A stretch of DNA of 30,029 nt from JBKECP01 sp047974765 (GCA_047974765.1 JBKECP010000028.1:1-30029); one strand, 5' to 3'. Counted from the stretch's first letter, positions 17,035 through 25,291 are shown. Notes: generated by a model not told the origin, from the letters alone. Translations and numbers: made by a program.

Positions 17035-17427
17035 TTATTGCGTATTAAACACAGGCTCTGCCAGTGAAAGGACATCAACAAATTGATTGCAGCCAGCAAA
17101 ACAAAAATGACAGACGTTCTCATCTCTGCGTATGTGGGCTCCCTGTCGTTTAAACTCGGTTGTCAGAGATGAATTTTCAACTTTCCAGAACAGGTGGGGA
17201 AACTCAAGTGGAAGTCTGTTTGTGGCACCAATAAGGCGATCATTTTCATTTGAGCTGGTATAAAACAGCGCATCATCAAATTTGACGATTAACATTGGGC
17301 CTGGCTGCTTATAAGGGCAAAACCAGACTCTAAAGCCCTCACAGTCATCTATGAGTGCTTCAACATTAAAGCGCCCTCCTTCATACTCTGGAATCGGGTT
17401 CCATCTTTTATAATCACCTGTCCACAT
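17035..17427 (-). CDS. Hypothetical protein, 130 residues, immunity-like size, in AT-rich DNA
   Basis: I do not recognise this protein. It is 130 residues, acidic, with no signal peptide or membrane helix. It is rich in aromatic residues (MWTGDYKRWNPIPEYEGGRF, FRVWFCPYKQPG, LEFPHLFWKVEN) and has a Cys-containing C-terminal patch (ENVCHFCFAGCNQFVDV). Small, aromatic-rich, single-domain soluble proteins are common among toxin-immunity proteins, but no toxin is recognised next to it, so this is only an impression. A codable small frame ends 19 bases upstream. There is no clear ribosome-binding site before the ATG, and no alternative start before an in-frame stop. The surrounding DNA is far more AT-rich than the window average, which suggests transfer. 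Confidence 0.6.
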   Translation of the reverse strand: MWTGDYKRWNPIPEYEGGRFNVEALIDDCEGFRVWFCPYKQPGPMLIVKFDDALFYTSSNENDRLIGATNRLPLEFPHLFWKVENSSLTTEFKRQGAHIRRDENVCHFCFAGCNQFVDVLSLAEPVFNTQ

Positions 17428-17446
17428 GGTATTGAAAGTAATATTA

Positions 17447-17593
17447 TTACTGAAGTGATTTCAACTTTGTTTTTATAATTTTATGGGCTCGTTTTAATGT
17501 TGTTAATATGTTTATGCGCATCTTTGGTGTGCCGTTTTTGAAGAGAGTGGATTTTTTATAACTATCTTCAATTTTGTCCAGAGCCATACTCAT
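17447..17593 (-). CDS. Possible 48-residue basic protein, or the end of a decayed larger gene
   Basis: From ATG at 17593 the frame encodes a 48-residue Lys-rich peptide (starting MSMALDKIEDSYKKSTLFKN and ending HKIIKTKLKSLQ). The frame stays open further upstream without a stop to about 17721. There it reads WWFNKDTEWTIFLSCCNTCA, then RSC, a Cys cluster C-C-x2-C-x3-C. A TTG in the same frame lies at 17608-17606. No homology is recognised and no strong ribosome-binding site is seen. It may be a small gene paired with the 130-residue protein downstream, the remnant of a longer coding sequence, or chance. Base composition is very AT-rich (16 of 60 G+C in 17461-17520). Confidence 0.3.
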   Translation of the reverse strand: MSMALDKIEDSYKKSTLFKNGTPKMRINILTTLKRAHKIIKTKLKSLQ

Positions 17594-17832
17594 TTTGCAT
17601 TGTTTCAATGTTGTGATTGCTGCTGTATCTGAAGAATTACAGCTGCGGGCGCAAGTATTACAGCAAGAGAGGAAGATAGTCCATTCCGTATCTTTGTTGA
17701 ACCACCAGGTTCAGATATGCTGGTTGGTGGTGACAAATCCAGCCAGTTGATATCAAGCCAGCCGACATCACAGTTGAAAGTGCGATCCGGTATTCCAATA
17801 AGAGCAGGGATGGTATTGCGATAATCAACATA
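17594..17832. other. Region downstream of the TonB receptor, open frame but no assigned gene
   Basis: This stretch separates the receptor's stop codon from the small-protein region. Apart from the Cys-rich open frame described at 17447-17593, which runs through 17594-17721, I see no gene and no obvious terminator. An 86-codon frame (17658-17918, minus) overlaps the receptor's 3' end and looks like a shadow. Confidence 0.5.
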
Positions 17833-19974
17833 TTAAAAGTTGTGTGTGATCTGAAATATGGCTTGGCGGGGCGCGCCAGGAAAATGTCCATTACGCTGGC
17901 TAAAACCACTGACGGCATATCTCTTGTCGAGCAGGTTTTTTATATTAATCTGAAAAAGAGTATCCTTCCATTCGGTGCTCCAGCTGGCATCGAAAATTGT
18001 AAATGCCTTGACGCGCTGACCGTCCAGGCTGAATTGCCTGTCGACATAATCCACTCCTACGGCTATAGCTGAGTTCAGGCTATTGACTTCATGTCGTGTC
18101 CATAGGCCAGCCTGGTGTCTGGGTGTATTGGCAAAACGCTCGCCGTCACCAAAAGTATTGGTGATTTGATCCCCGCTCACACCATCAATAACCCGGGTGT
18201 CGTTATAGGCGTAGTTGGCCGTCAGTGTCCATTGGCTGGTAATGTCGCCCACCACGGTCACTTCAACACCTTCGCTGCGTACTTTGCCCAGGTTGAGCAT
18301 GGCCGGAATACCGTCATCGGGGCCGGTGTCATAAGTGTTACTTACGGCCATATCTTCTTTTTCAATTTGGTAAGCGGCCACTGTGGTCATCAACTGACCG
18401 TCGAGCCAGTGATTTTTAATGCCGATCTCAATCTGGGTACCTGTCTCGGGATCGAGATCGCCATCGCCTTCTACGTCCTCCTGGTCCCCGATTGAGGCCG
18501 GGTTAAAGCTCTCTGAATAATTCAGATAGAGGCTGGTATCGTCGTTGGGTTTGAATACGAGGCCTGCCCGGGGTGTTACAGCACTGTCACTAAAACGGTA
18601 GTTGTTGGCTTTGGCTTCATCTTCAAAATGGTCATAACGAAAACCGGCAAGTATGGTCCAGTGTTCATTCAGGTCTATTTGATCCTGTACATAAGCGCTG
18701 TAGCGTTCTGATCTGCCACCACTGCCATTTAAGTCGGTCATCCTGTAGTTGCCGGGTTGGGTAATGCCGTAATTAAGATGGAAAATATTCAAGTTGGCTA
18801 CACCGTCTGCTTCATAGCGGGCGCGCTGGTAGTCAAAACCCGTATCGACATCGTGGTAGTCGCCACCAAAAAGCAAAGTCTGTTCCAGCTGAGCTGTGAC
18901 AAAGCGGTAGACAAAATCTGCGGTCAGACTGATTTCTTCGTTACTGCGGTACTGCTTGCGATATTCCCGCCTGATGGTCTGGTCATCAACATTGGCCTGG
19001 CCGTCGCCATTTGCATCAATCCAGTTTTGTGATTCGTGGTAGGCCTGATAGCGCTCATTGTCGAGATAGCGAACAGTCGTGCTTACAGACAGTTGCTCGG
19101 TAAAGCGATGGTCTACAGTGGCCTGCAAAATTGTCGCTTCAAGATCCTGATAATCCACCTTTTCATTGGCATTGTAAGAGGGGTCAACCCAGAAATGCCC
19201 ATCATCATTGACCGGCACACCCCGCAGCCGATTGCCACCCAGATCCTGATTGATATAGTCGAAGGTGGTGGTCAGCTGGGTGTTGGTACCCAGACTGAAC
19301 AACAGGCCACCTGCCAGTTCCAGGTTGGTGGCATCGGCATTATTGCGAAAGTCATCTTCAGATTCATAGAATATGCCCAGGCGATAGGCAATGTTATTGT
19401 TGAGGCCGCCCCGGCTGTCGACAGAGCCGCCGTAAGTGTCGTAATCACCGACAGTCAGCTTCATCTCATTATAGCTTTCAAACTGGGGCTTTTTGGTGAC
19501 ATAGTTGATCATACCGCCAGGCTCGCCGCCGCCGTAAAGCGCTGATGCTGGTCCCTTGAGCACCTCCACCCGTTCAACATTGAATAACTGCGGTACGCTG
19601 AATCCGGAATAGGGATCACCACGTACACCATCATAAAATACATTGCCGTCATCACGAAATCCGCGAAAGGTGACACCTGAGTAGCTGAATTTGCTGACAC
19701 CGGCAATTGAGCGATAGAGGTCGGTGATATCGCGGGCTGCCTGATCAATGATCAGTTGTTCAGTCAGTAACTGGGCGGATTGGGGTAAATCCATGATGTC
19801 GGTGTCGACCTTGGTGCCAATCTTCGTGTTCTCTTCAAGATAAAACTGCTGGGCACGACCATAAACGACAACCTCTTCAATATTTTCGTCGGTGCTGTCC
19901 TGAGCCATTGCTGGAAGACACAGTGAGATGAGTATAAGAATAGTAGAGCCAAAAGCGGGGTGAATATGCAGCAT
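17833..19974 (-). CDS. TonB-dependent siderophore receptor
   Basis: A 713-residue outer-membrane receptor for a ferric siderophore, of the FhuA/FpvA type. Residues 1-24 are a signal peptide ending AMA. A TonB box EEVVVYG follows at about 33-39. The plug domain spans about 55-165 (DLPQSAQLLTEQLI, YRSIAGVSKFSYSGVTFRGF, VERVEVLKGPASALYGGGEP). The rest is a 22-strand barrel with aromatic-ended strands, ending in ...IFQITHNF with the C-terminal Phe needed for outer-membrane assembly. The short N-terminus has no FecA-type signalling domain, so it should not transmit a signal to an anti-sigma factor. A Fur box overlaps its predicted promoter. No siderophore synthesis or ABC transporter genes are linked, so the ligand may be a foreign siderophore. 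Confidence 0.95.
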   Translation of the reverse strand: MLHIHPAFGSTILILISLCLPAMAQDSTDENIEEVVVYGRAQQFYLEENTKIGTKVDTDIMDLPQSAQLLTEQLIIDQAARDITDLYRSIAGVSKFSYSGVTFRGFRDDGNVFYDGVRGDPYSGFSVPQLFNVERVEVLKGPASALYGGGEPGGMINYVTKKPQFESYNEMKLTVGDYDTYGGSVDSRGGLNNNIAYRLGIFYESEDDFRNNADATNLELAGGLLFSLGTNTQLTTTFDYINQDLGGNRLRGVPVNDDGHFWVDPSYNANEKVDYQDLEATILQATVDHRFTEQLSVSTTVRYLDNERYQAYHESQNWIDANGDGQANVDDQTIRREYRKQYRSNEEISLTADFVYRFVTAQLEQTLLFGGDYHDVDTGFDYQRARYEADGVANLNIFHLNYGITQPGNYRMTDLNGSGGRSERYSAYVQDQIDLNEHWTILAGFRYDHFEDEAKANNYRFSDSAVTPRAGLVFKPNDDTSLYLNYSESFNPASIGDQEDVEGDGDLDPETGTQIEIGIKNHWLDGQLMTTVAAYQIEKEDMAVSNTYDTGPDDGIPAMLNLGKVRSEGVEVTVVGDITSQWTLTANYAYNDTRVIDGVSGDQITNTFGDGERFANTPRHQAGLWTRHEVNSLNSAIAVGVDYVDRQFSLDGQRVKAFTIFDASWSTEWKDTLFQINIKNLLDKRYAVSGFSQRNGHFPGAPRQAIFQITHNF

Positions 19975-20006
19975 GGGCGAATCTCAAAGTCCTTTTCAGG
20001 GATTTG

Positions 20007-20035
20007 ATGCTAATGAGAATTGTTTGCGAATGCAA
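20007..20035 (-). promoter_or_regulatory. Fur box overlapping the promoter of the TonB receptor
   Basis: The 19-mer GCTAATGAGAATTGTTTGC (20009-20027) matches 13 of 19 positions of the Fur consensus GATAATGATAATCATTATC. On the minus strand it covers a candidate promoter TTGCAT (20030-20035), 17 bases, TAGCAT (20007-20012), about 33-61 bases upstream of the receptor start. Iron-loaded Fur bound here would block RNA polymerase. Confidence 0.7.
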
Positions 20036-20231
20036 TATGGCTGATTCGTGATTTTGTGCCTGCTTTTGTATTGTTGCTTTGGTGTTCCTTTGTTGGGGTG
20101 GCATCACTATGCAGGGATGGCCGCTTATGCCTCATAGCGCTATACTTGGCGGCTTTGTGGGCAGGCGCTATCTCGCTGTGAGATGAAATGCGGCACACGT
20201 TGATCTTCCAATACGGTGTAAATCACTCAGC

Positions 20232-20645
20232 ATGGCTTTATTTCTTGAATTTCTCGCCCAGCAATGGATTTTGGCTGCGGCCTTATTAGTGGCAGTGGCC
20301 TTGCTGATTGCCCACGAATCCCGCAAGGCCGGACCGGCGTTATCACCTCAGCAAGCCATTAACCTGATCAATGGCGAAGGTGGTATTTTCCTTGATGTCC
20401 GCGATGCAGCCGACTACAAGCGCGGCCATATTACTGATGCGGTCAATATGCCGGTATCAAAAGTGGACACCCATATTGGTGAGCTTGAAAAATACAAATC
20501 CAGCCCAATCGTTGTGGTATGCAAGATGGGGCAGCACGCTGGCGCTGTGGGCAGAAAGCTTCAGGCTCAGGGCTTTGAGAAAACCTACAAGATGCGTGGC
20601 GGTATGATGGAGTGGGGCAGCCTTCAGCTGCCGACAGCGCGCTGA
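20232..20645 (+). CDS. Membrane-anchored rhodanese-like protein (YibN type)
   Basis: A 137-residue protein with an N-terminal membrane helix (about 12-28) and a cytoplasmic rhodanese domain (about 38-130). The active-site Cys is C97 in VVVCKMGQHAGAVG, with the upstream FLDVRDAADYKRGHITDAVN motif. Rhodaneses transfer sulfane sulfur; the loop CKMGQHA is typical of the YibN group, whose precise substrate is not settled. It is the first gene of the rhodanese-grxC-secB cluster, with 25 bases to the next gene. Confidence 0.93.
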   Translation: MALFLEFLAQQWILAAALLVAVALLIAHESRKAGPALSPQQAINLINGEGGIFLDVRDAADYKRGHITDAVNMPVSKVDTHIGELEKYKSSPIVVVCKMGQHAGAVGRKLQAQGFEKTYKMRGGMMEWGSLQLPTAR

Positions 20646-20670
20646 AGAATCAATAGAAAGTTGTTATCTT

Positions 20671-20931
20671 ATGACCGCTACAGTTACGCTCTATACCTCA
20701 TCACATTGTCCCTACTGTATTCGTGCCAAGCAACTGCTTGAGCGCAAGCAGGTTGTTTATCAGGAAACCGGCATTGATAACAAGCCTGCTATTCGCCAGG
20801 AGATGATTGAGCGCAGTGGTCGCCGGACGGTACCGCAAATCTGGATTGGCAAAACCCATGTAGGAGGTTATGACGATCTGGCAGTACTGGAGCTGCGCGG
20901 TGAGCTTGATGACTTGCTGGCAAAAACCTGA
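20671..20931 (+). CDS. grxC: Glutaredoxin 3
   Basis: An 86-residue dithiol glutaredoxin that reduces disulfides and glutathione mixed disulfides using glutathione. The redox-active C13-P-Y-C16 sits in SSHCPYCIRAK. The TVPQIWI cis-Pro loop and the GGYDDL glutathione-binding motif are both present. Length is normal. It lies between the rhodanese and secB genes in the conserved order. Confidence 0.97.
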   Translation: MTATVTLYTSSHCPYCIRAKQLLERKQVVYQETGIDNKPAIRQEMIERSGRRTVPQIWIGKTHVGGYDDLAVLELRGELDDLLAKT

Positions 20932-20985
20932 CACCCTCATACCGATGATACCCATTCATTTAGCACAGTAACGGAGGACGGCTCA

Positions 20986-21468
20986 ATGGCCGATGAACAA
21001 GCAGCAGCCCAACAGGATGTACCTCAACAACAATTTTCGATGCAGCGCATTTACACTAAAGATATTTCTTTTGAATCCCCTGACAGCCCGGCGGTTTTTC
21101 GCAAGCAGTGGCAGCCCTCGGTAAACGTTGACTTGAATACCAAGAGCGACAAGCTTGATGATAATGGCAATTATGAGGTTGTACTAACCATTACGGTTAC
21201 TGCCAAAATTGAGGAGGCAACAGCATTTTTGGTGGAGGTACAGCAGGCAGGTATCTTCTTTGTCAGCGGTATAGAAGGTGATGATCTGCGTCGCTTGCTG
21301 GGTACAGCCTGTCCCAATATTCTCTTCCCTTACGCGCGTGAAAATATTGATGCGGTTGTTGTTAAAGGCGGCTTTCCCGCTGTAATGCTGGCGCCGGTTA
21401 ATTTTGATGCGCTCTTTCAGCAAGCGATGGTCCAGGCAAAAAACCAGGCTGAAACAGCTACCCATTGA
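20986..21468 (+). CDS. secB: Protein-export chaperone SecB
   Basis: A 160-residue tetrameric cytosolic chaperone that keeps precursor proteins unfolded and hands them to SecA. The family pattern is clear: FSMQRIYTKDISFESPDSPA, QPSVNVDLNTKSDKL, YEVVLTITVTAK, AGIFFVSGIEGDDLRRLLGT, CPNILFPYARENI, and the FPAVMLAPVNFDALFQQ C-terminal region that contacts SecA. A strong GGAGG (20973-20977) lies 8 bases before the ATG. It is the last gene of the operon and is followed by a strong terminator. The usual next gene in relatives, gpsA, is absent here. Confidence 0.98.
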   Translation: MADEQAAAQQDVPQQQFSMQRIYTKDISFESPDSPAVFRKQWQPSVNVDLNTKSDKLDDNGNYEVVLTITVTAKIEEATAFLVEVQQAGIFFVSGIEGDDLRRLLGTACPNILFPYARENIDAVVVKGGFPAVMLAPVNFDALFQQAMVQAKNQAETATH

Positions 21469-21503
21469 TAGGCGGGTAAATTTAAAGCCTGTGATATCTG
21501 TAT

Positions 21504-21529
21504 AAAACCCGGTTTGACACCGGGTTTTT
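21504..21529. terminator. Bidirectional Rho-independent terminator after secB
   Basis: A perfect 10-bp stem AAAACCCGGT / ACCGGGTTTT with loop TTGAC is flanked by A and T runs on both sides. It lies between secB (plus) and the sulfotransferase-like gene (minus), so it can stop transcription from both directions. Confidence 0.93.
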
Positions 21530-21553
21530 ATTAAAAACAATTATCTTTTATCG

Positions 21554-22330
21554 CTATTGCTTAATGGAATAATTAACGCTGCCAGCCATTAATTGCTTGC
21601 GATTACTCTCATAAACAGACTGTGCCCGCTCCAGTAAGTCGGGCGGTATGCTTAGATGAGAATAATCTGAGCGCTTTTTATCAATTTTACCTAATGAAAG
21701 CTTACCGGACGTGTCTCCTGCCTTTTGCTTGTTGCTGAAAGTAAAATGGCTGAAATTTGAGTCCAGTGGTTGTGAGAGCTTCAGCCAGTGAGAAATGTCG
21801 GCAAGCAGAGTGTCGCTGTTGTCAGAGCGCAGTTGTTCGGCATCAAAGTAAAAGTAGTGATCAATCTCCCTGGCTATTGCGCCAAGGCTGGTAACGCGCG
21901 TGCAGTAGTAGTCAGCGGCAGCCCTGATGTCAGTCATCTCGTGTGTTATACCCTGCTCCCGAAATAAAGTGACAATGCTTTTGATGGTTTGCCGGGGGTC
22001 ACGCAAAGATATCAGCACTTGCCCGCCCAGTTGATTGGCAACGTTCGGACTGAAGTGGTGATAGTCGTGCAGTATTTTATCAAACATAAAATGCATGTCG
22101 GGCTTGCTTGAGTGATTGCGAAAAAACAGCAGGCGCTGACGCCACAGGCTTTTCCAGTTGTAATAACCGATATGCATTTCGTAATAACCGCAAATCTCGG
22201 GATTGGAACCAAGAATATGGCCAAACAGGCTGGTATTTGCGCGCATGTGACTCAGTAGAAATACGGGTGTCATCCGCCGCATAAGACCTGGTTGCTTAAT
22301 AAGCGTGAGTAAGTGCTGGTGAAATTCCAT
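21554..22330 (-). CDS. Sulfotransferase-family protein
   Basis: A 258-residue protein with the sulfotransferase fold pattern. A 5'-phosphosulfate-binding-loop-like segment near the N-terminus (PVFLLSHMRANTSLFGHILG) is followed by NPEICGYYEMH, and LISLRDPRQTIKSIV resembles the 3'-phosphate-binding motif. Such enzymes move sulfate from PAPS to sugars, lipids or proteins. The P-loop is divergent (RANTS where RSGTT is common), so activity is not certain. The start at 22330 (ATG, MEFHQHLL) is preferred over a TTG five codons upstream that overlaps the previous gene. It lies 4 bases after the glycosyltransferase stop, which suggests the two act on the same glycan. Confidence 0.75.
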   Translation of the reverse strand: MEFHQHLLTLIKQPGLMRRMTPVFLLSHMRANTSLFGHILGSNPEICGYYEMHIGYYNWKSLWRQRLLFFRNHSSKPDMHFMFDKILHDYHHFSPNVANQLGGQVLISLRDPRQTIKSIVTLFREQGITHEMTDIRAAADYYCTRVTSLGAIAREIDHYFYFDAEQLRSDNSDTLLADISHWLKLSQPLDSNFSHFTFSNKQKAGDTSGKLSLGKIDKKRSDYSHLSIPPDLLERAQSVYESNRKQLMAGSVNYSIKQ

Positions 22331-22334
22331 AATT

Positions 22335-23342
22335 TTAGTGCCCAAGCAGCTTTTGTAGTCTCAGCAGCAGTGCTTTGATACGCCATTTAAATGTTGGTTG
22401 GGCGGCCAGTGCCTGTTGCGCATAGTAGGCTGCCAGTGCGCGGTTTCCATCATTTTCCAGTGTGCTGGCGATGAACTTGAGTTGGTGTCCCTTGCCTTGC
22501 AGGCAGTATTGTCTGACGACAGTCTGCCGGGAAAATAAAATTCCTTTTTCAAATACGGTCAGTTGGTAAAGTCGTTTTTGCAGCGTGGATAAGGCTGTCG
22601 ACATATTGGTTGCTTTTTTGTTGTCAGGGATGCGGTGGTAGGAAATTACTGCTGGATTGTAGAGTATGCCACGAGCTGCATCGATAACGCGCAGATAGAT
22701 ATCGTGATCACACTCGTAACGGATATTTTCATCCATGCCGCCAATATCCAGGTAGAGGCTGCGACGCACAATTGTACAATTTAAATGAGCAAAACCCTGT
22801 GCCTGTAACAGGGCGTCTGCGTTGAGTGGAAATACACCGTCTTCATCTGCCGCTTGCGGGTCGAGTTTGGCAGTAAGGTCGGCAATCCACAGTGGTTGTT
22901 CATGTTTGCTGCCATCTACAAACCAGCCTTCCTGATTGCTGTAGTAGGCATCGGCTTTATGCCGTTTGAGTGCACGGGCAGCTTTGCTCAGATGTTTGTT
23001 GTCGGTCCAGTAGTCATCATCATCAAGAAAACACAGATACTCACCGCGTGCCTGCGATGCGCCAAAGTTCATCGAGTAGCTTTGTCCATGACCATTGGGC
23101 CGATGCACCAGATAGTGAAAATCAACCTGTGGATAGCTGTTGGCAAGTGCCTTGTAACGAGCCAGCGTATCGTCAATAGAGCCGTCATTGACGACAATGA
23201 CTTCAAATCTCTCAAAAGACTGGGCCAGTACCGAGTCAAGTGCCTGCTGGAACATCTCCACCCGATTGCGGGTGGGAATAATCACTGAAAATAAAGGGTT
23301 GCTGGCATCTGTTGATGCTGCGCCTGTGTCAATATTATTCAT
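22335..23342 (-). CDS. Family 2 glycosyltransferase
   Basis: A 335-residue GT-A-fold enzyme that adds a sugar from a nucleotide donor. It shows FSVIIPTRNRVEMFQQALDS, FEVIVVNDGSIDDTLARY and the metal-binding DXD-type cluster FLDDDDYW, with an ED-like region in YECDHDIYLRVIDAA. No membrane helices are obvious, so it is cytosolic or peripheral. The start at 23342 (MNNIDTGA) has AAGGA nine bases upstream; an upstream in-frame ATG at 23366 lacks this. The C-terminal part (about 260-335) is Gln/Leu-rich and could be helical. It is coupled to the sulfotransferase-like gene downstream. No other polysaccharide genes flank the pair. Confidence 0.9.
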   Translation of the reverse strand: MNNIDTGAASTDASNPLFSVIIPTRNRVEMFQQALDSVLAQSFERFEVIVVNDGSIDDTLARYKALANSYPQVDFHYLVHRPNGHGQSYSMNFGASQARGEYLCFLDDDDYWTDNKHLSKAARALKRHKADAYYSNQEGWFVDGSKHEQPLWIADLTAKLDPQAADEDGVFPLNADALLQAQGFAHLNCTIVRRSLYLDIGGMDENIRYECDHDIYLRVIDAARGILYNPAVISYHRIPDNKKATNMSTALSTLQKRLYQLTVFEKGILFSRQTVVRQYCLQGKGHQLKFIASTLENDGNRALAAYYAQQALAAQPTFKWRIKALLLRLQKLLGH

Positions 23343-23486
23343 TAAAGCCAATCCTTGGGTCAGCATGGTATGTGGCTTGCTGACACTTGCTGTTATCCAT
23401 AGTTGATAGTTTATTGATAGTTTACTGTACCTTACTGCTGCTGCGGGTATCCCGATGCCGTTTTCATGCCGACAAGATCACAATAA

Positions 23487-24836
23487 TCAATATGGGTGGC
23501 GTTCAAAATAATCCCTGGCTGCCGTCATCACTTTTGCTGACAGCATCAATGAGGCGAGCATTGTAGGTATGGCCATTAAACCGTAGGCACCGGAAATGAT
23601 GTTAAATACAACCTTAATACTGACAGTGGAACCGATAATAACGGTAATGATAAAAATCCAGCGGTAATAATGCTGAAGATGGGCGCCAAATAAAAAGCCA
23701 AAACACTTGGCCCCGTAATACCAGGAACTAAACATCGTGGTGCTGGCCAGAATGAGCGCAATGACCAGTAACAATATGCCACCGGCTGTGCCGAAATTAC
23801 TTTCAAAGGCACTGGCTGTCAGAACAACACCCTCCAAACCATCAGGATTCTGCCAGTCGCCTGCCAGCAAAATAACCAGTGCGGTACAGGTGCAGACAAT
23901 CAAGGTATCGGCAACAGGTCCCATCATTGCAACCAGACCTTCGCGGACCGGTTCGCTGGTACGGGCGGCACTGTGGGCCATCACTTCCGTGCCCACGCCG
24001 GCCTCATTGGAAAATACCCCCCGGCTGACACCTGTCAGTATCACGCCCAGCAGACCACCACCGGCTGCTTTGGTATTGAATGCTTCCCGAAAAATCATCG
24101 CCAGCATATCAGGCACCTGAGAGGCGTGCATGATTAGCATGAGTAATGTCATGCCCAGATAGGTCAGCACCATTAGCGGCAGCAGTGTTATCGCTACCCT
24201 GGCTACCCGTGATAAGCCACCAAAAATTACGATGCCAACCAGCACTGCTATTACGCAACCGATACCAAAACCCGTCAAGGCGGAATCTTTTGCCTGTGTA
24301 AAGACCTGCGCCTGTATAAGAGCTGTCAGCTGGTTGGCAGTGAATAGCGGCAAAGTACCAATCAGGCCTGCCACTGAAAACATAATGGCCAGCGGATAAA
24401 AAGGGCGGGGCAGTGCTTCACGAATGATATACATAGGGCCGCCCTGCAGCTGGCCGAGACTGTCTTTACCGCGATACATCACACCGAGGGTGCAGGTAAA
24501 AAATTTAGTGGCGATACCAACGATGGCCGATATCCACATCCAGAAGACGGCACCCGGCCCGCCAGCGATAATCGCCAGGGCAACGCCGGAGATATTACCC
24601 AGTCCCATTGTGCCTGACAGCGCCGCTGCCAGCGCCTGTCTGTGGCTGAGTTCGCCGGGTTCGCCGACGGTGTCGTGGCGGCCAAGTGTAATACTTATGG
24701 CATGACCAAAATGACGGTAAGGCAGAAAGCGTGAATACAGAGCAAAGAAAACACCGCCGCCAAGCAACAATGCCACCAGAGGTGTACCCCAGACCATATC
24801 CTCAAAGGTCGCTGTCCAGGCCTGTAAGCCTTCCAT
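23487..24836 (-). CDS. AGCS-family amino acid:sodium symporter (alanine/glycine type)
   Basis: A 449-residue inner-membrane transporter of about eleven helices that imports alanine, glycine or similar amino acids with Na+. Recognition rests on the family signature GLGNISGVALAIIAGGPGAVFWMW near residues 77-100 and on SNEAGVGTEVMAHSAA around 275-290. TM segments such as GILLLVIALILASTTMFSSWYYG near the C-terminus are also typical. Length is normal. It is a single gene. A 7-bp inverted repeat and a C7 tract lie about 75-105 bases upstream of its start. Confidence 0.93.
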   Translation of the reverse strand: MEGLQAWTATFEDMVWGTPLVALLLGGGVFFALYSRFLPYRHFGHAISITLGRHDTVGEPGELSHRQALAAALSGTMGLGNISGVALAIIAGGPGAVFWMWISAIVGIATKFFTCTLGVMYRGKDSLGQLQGGPMYIIREALPRPFYPLAIMFSVAGLIGTLPLFTANQLTALIQAQVFTQAKDSALTGFGIGCVIAVLVGIVIFGGLSRVARVAITLLPLMVLTYLGMTLLMLIMHASQVPDMLAMIFREAFNTKAAGGGLLGVILTGVSRGVFSNEAGVGTEVMAHSAARTSEPVREGLVAMMGPVADTLIVCTCTALVILLAGDWQNPDGLEGVVLTASAFESNFGTAGGILLLVIALILASTTMFSSWYYGAKCFGFLFGAHLQHYYRWIFIITVIIGSTVSIKVVFNIISGAYGLMAIPTMLASLMLSAKVMTAARDYFERHPY

Positions 24837-25291
24837 TATTTTGCTGTTTCTCCCCGATATTTTGGGTTTGATGGTTGTGAATTATTTGTGGCAGGTGGTG
24901 ATCGGCTGCCTTTATAACATATAAACGTATACATAAAGGGGGGGCGAGGATAGCACAGCATGCTGGTACGGCGTTGATGACAAGGCGATGGACAGGGTGT
25001 TTGTGGGAGCTAAACTGTAAAAGTTTTGTAATTAAAGCCGGGGAGGACTGTTGCGTTCTCCGGCACGGCTTTTTCCAGATTGGTCAGCCTGCTCCTGCGA
25101 CCGACCTGTTTCTGGAGAGTGGTCATTCCTGAAGAAAGTGATAGGCAGATGGTCGGGAGATAGCCGGGTTAAAGGATGTTGGCAGCCTGTGGTAATCGTG
25201 GCCATAATGATATCGAAGCTGCACAATGGCGGTTGATTGACAAATGCGATGCCAATATGGCGATTTACAGTCACTGACATGGACACACTTA
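24837..25291. promoter_or_regulatory. Divergent intergenic region, symporter and dehydratase promoters
   Basis: This 455-base region separates two divergently transcribed genes and holds no supportable gene. CCTTTAT ... ATAAAGG (24909-24915 and 24933-24939) is an inverted repeat with a 17-base AT-rich centre, placed like an operator for the symporter. A run of seven G lies at 24938-24944. On the plus strand a perfect TTGACA at 25237-25242 could be a -35 for the dehydratase, but no good -10 follows at the right distance. Confidence 0.4.

Noticed and set aside
17658..17918. An 86-codon minus-strand frame overlapping the TonB receptor's 3' end
   Set aside because: It runs through the receptor's coding C-terminus in another frame and has no recognisable product.
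24938..24944. A run of seven G upstream of the symporter as a phase-variation switch
   Set aside because: Seven bases is short for slippage switching, and it lies outside the coding sequence and not between clear -35 and -10 boxes.
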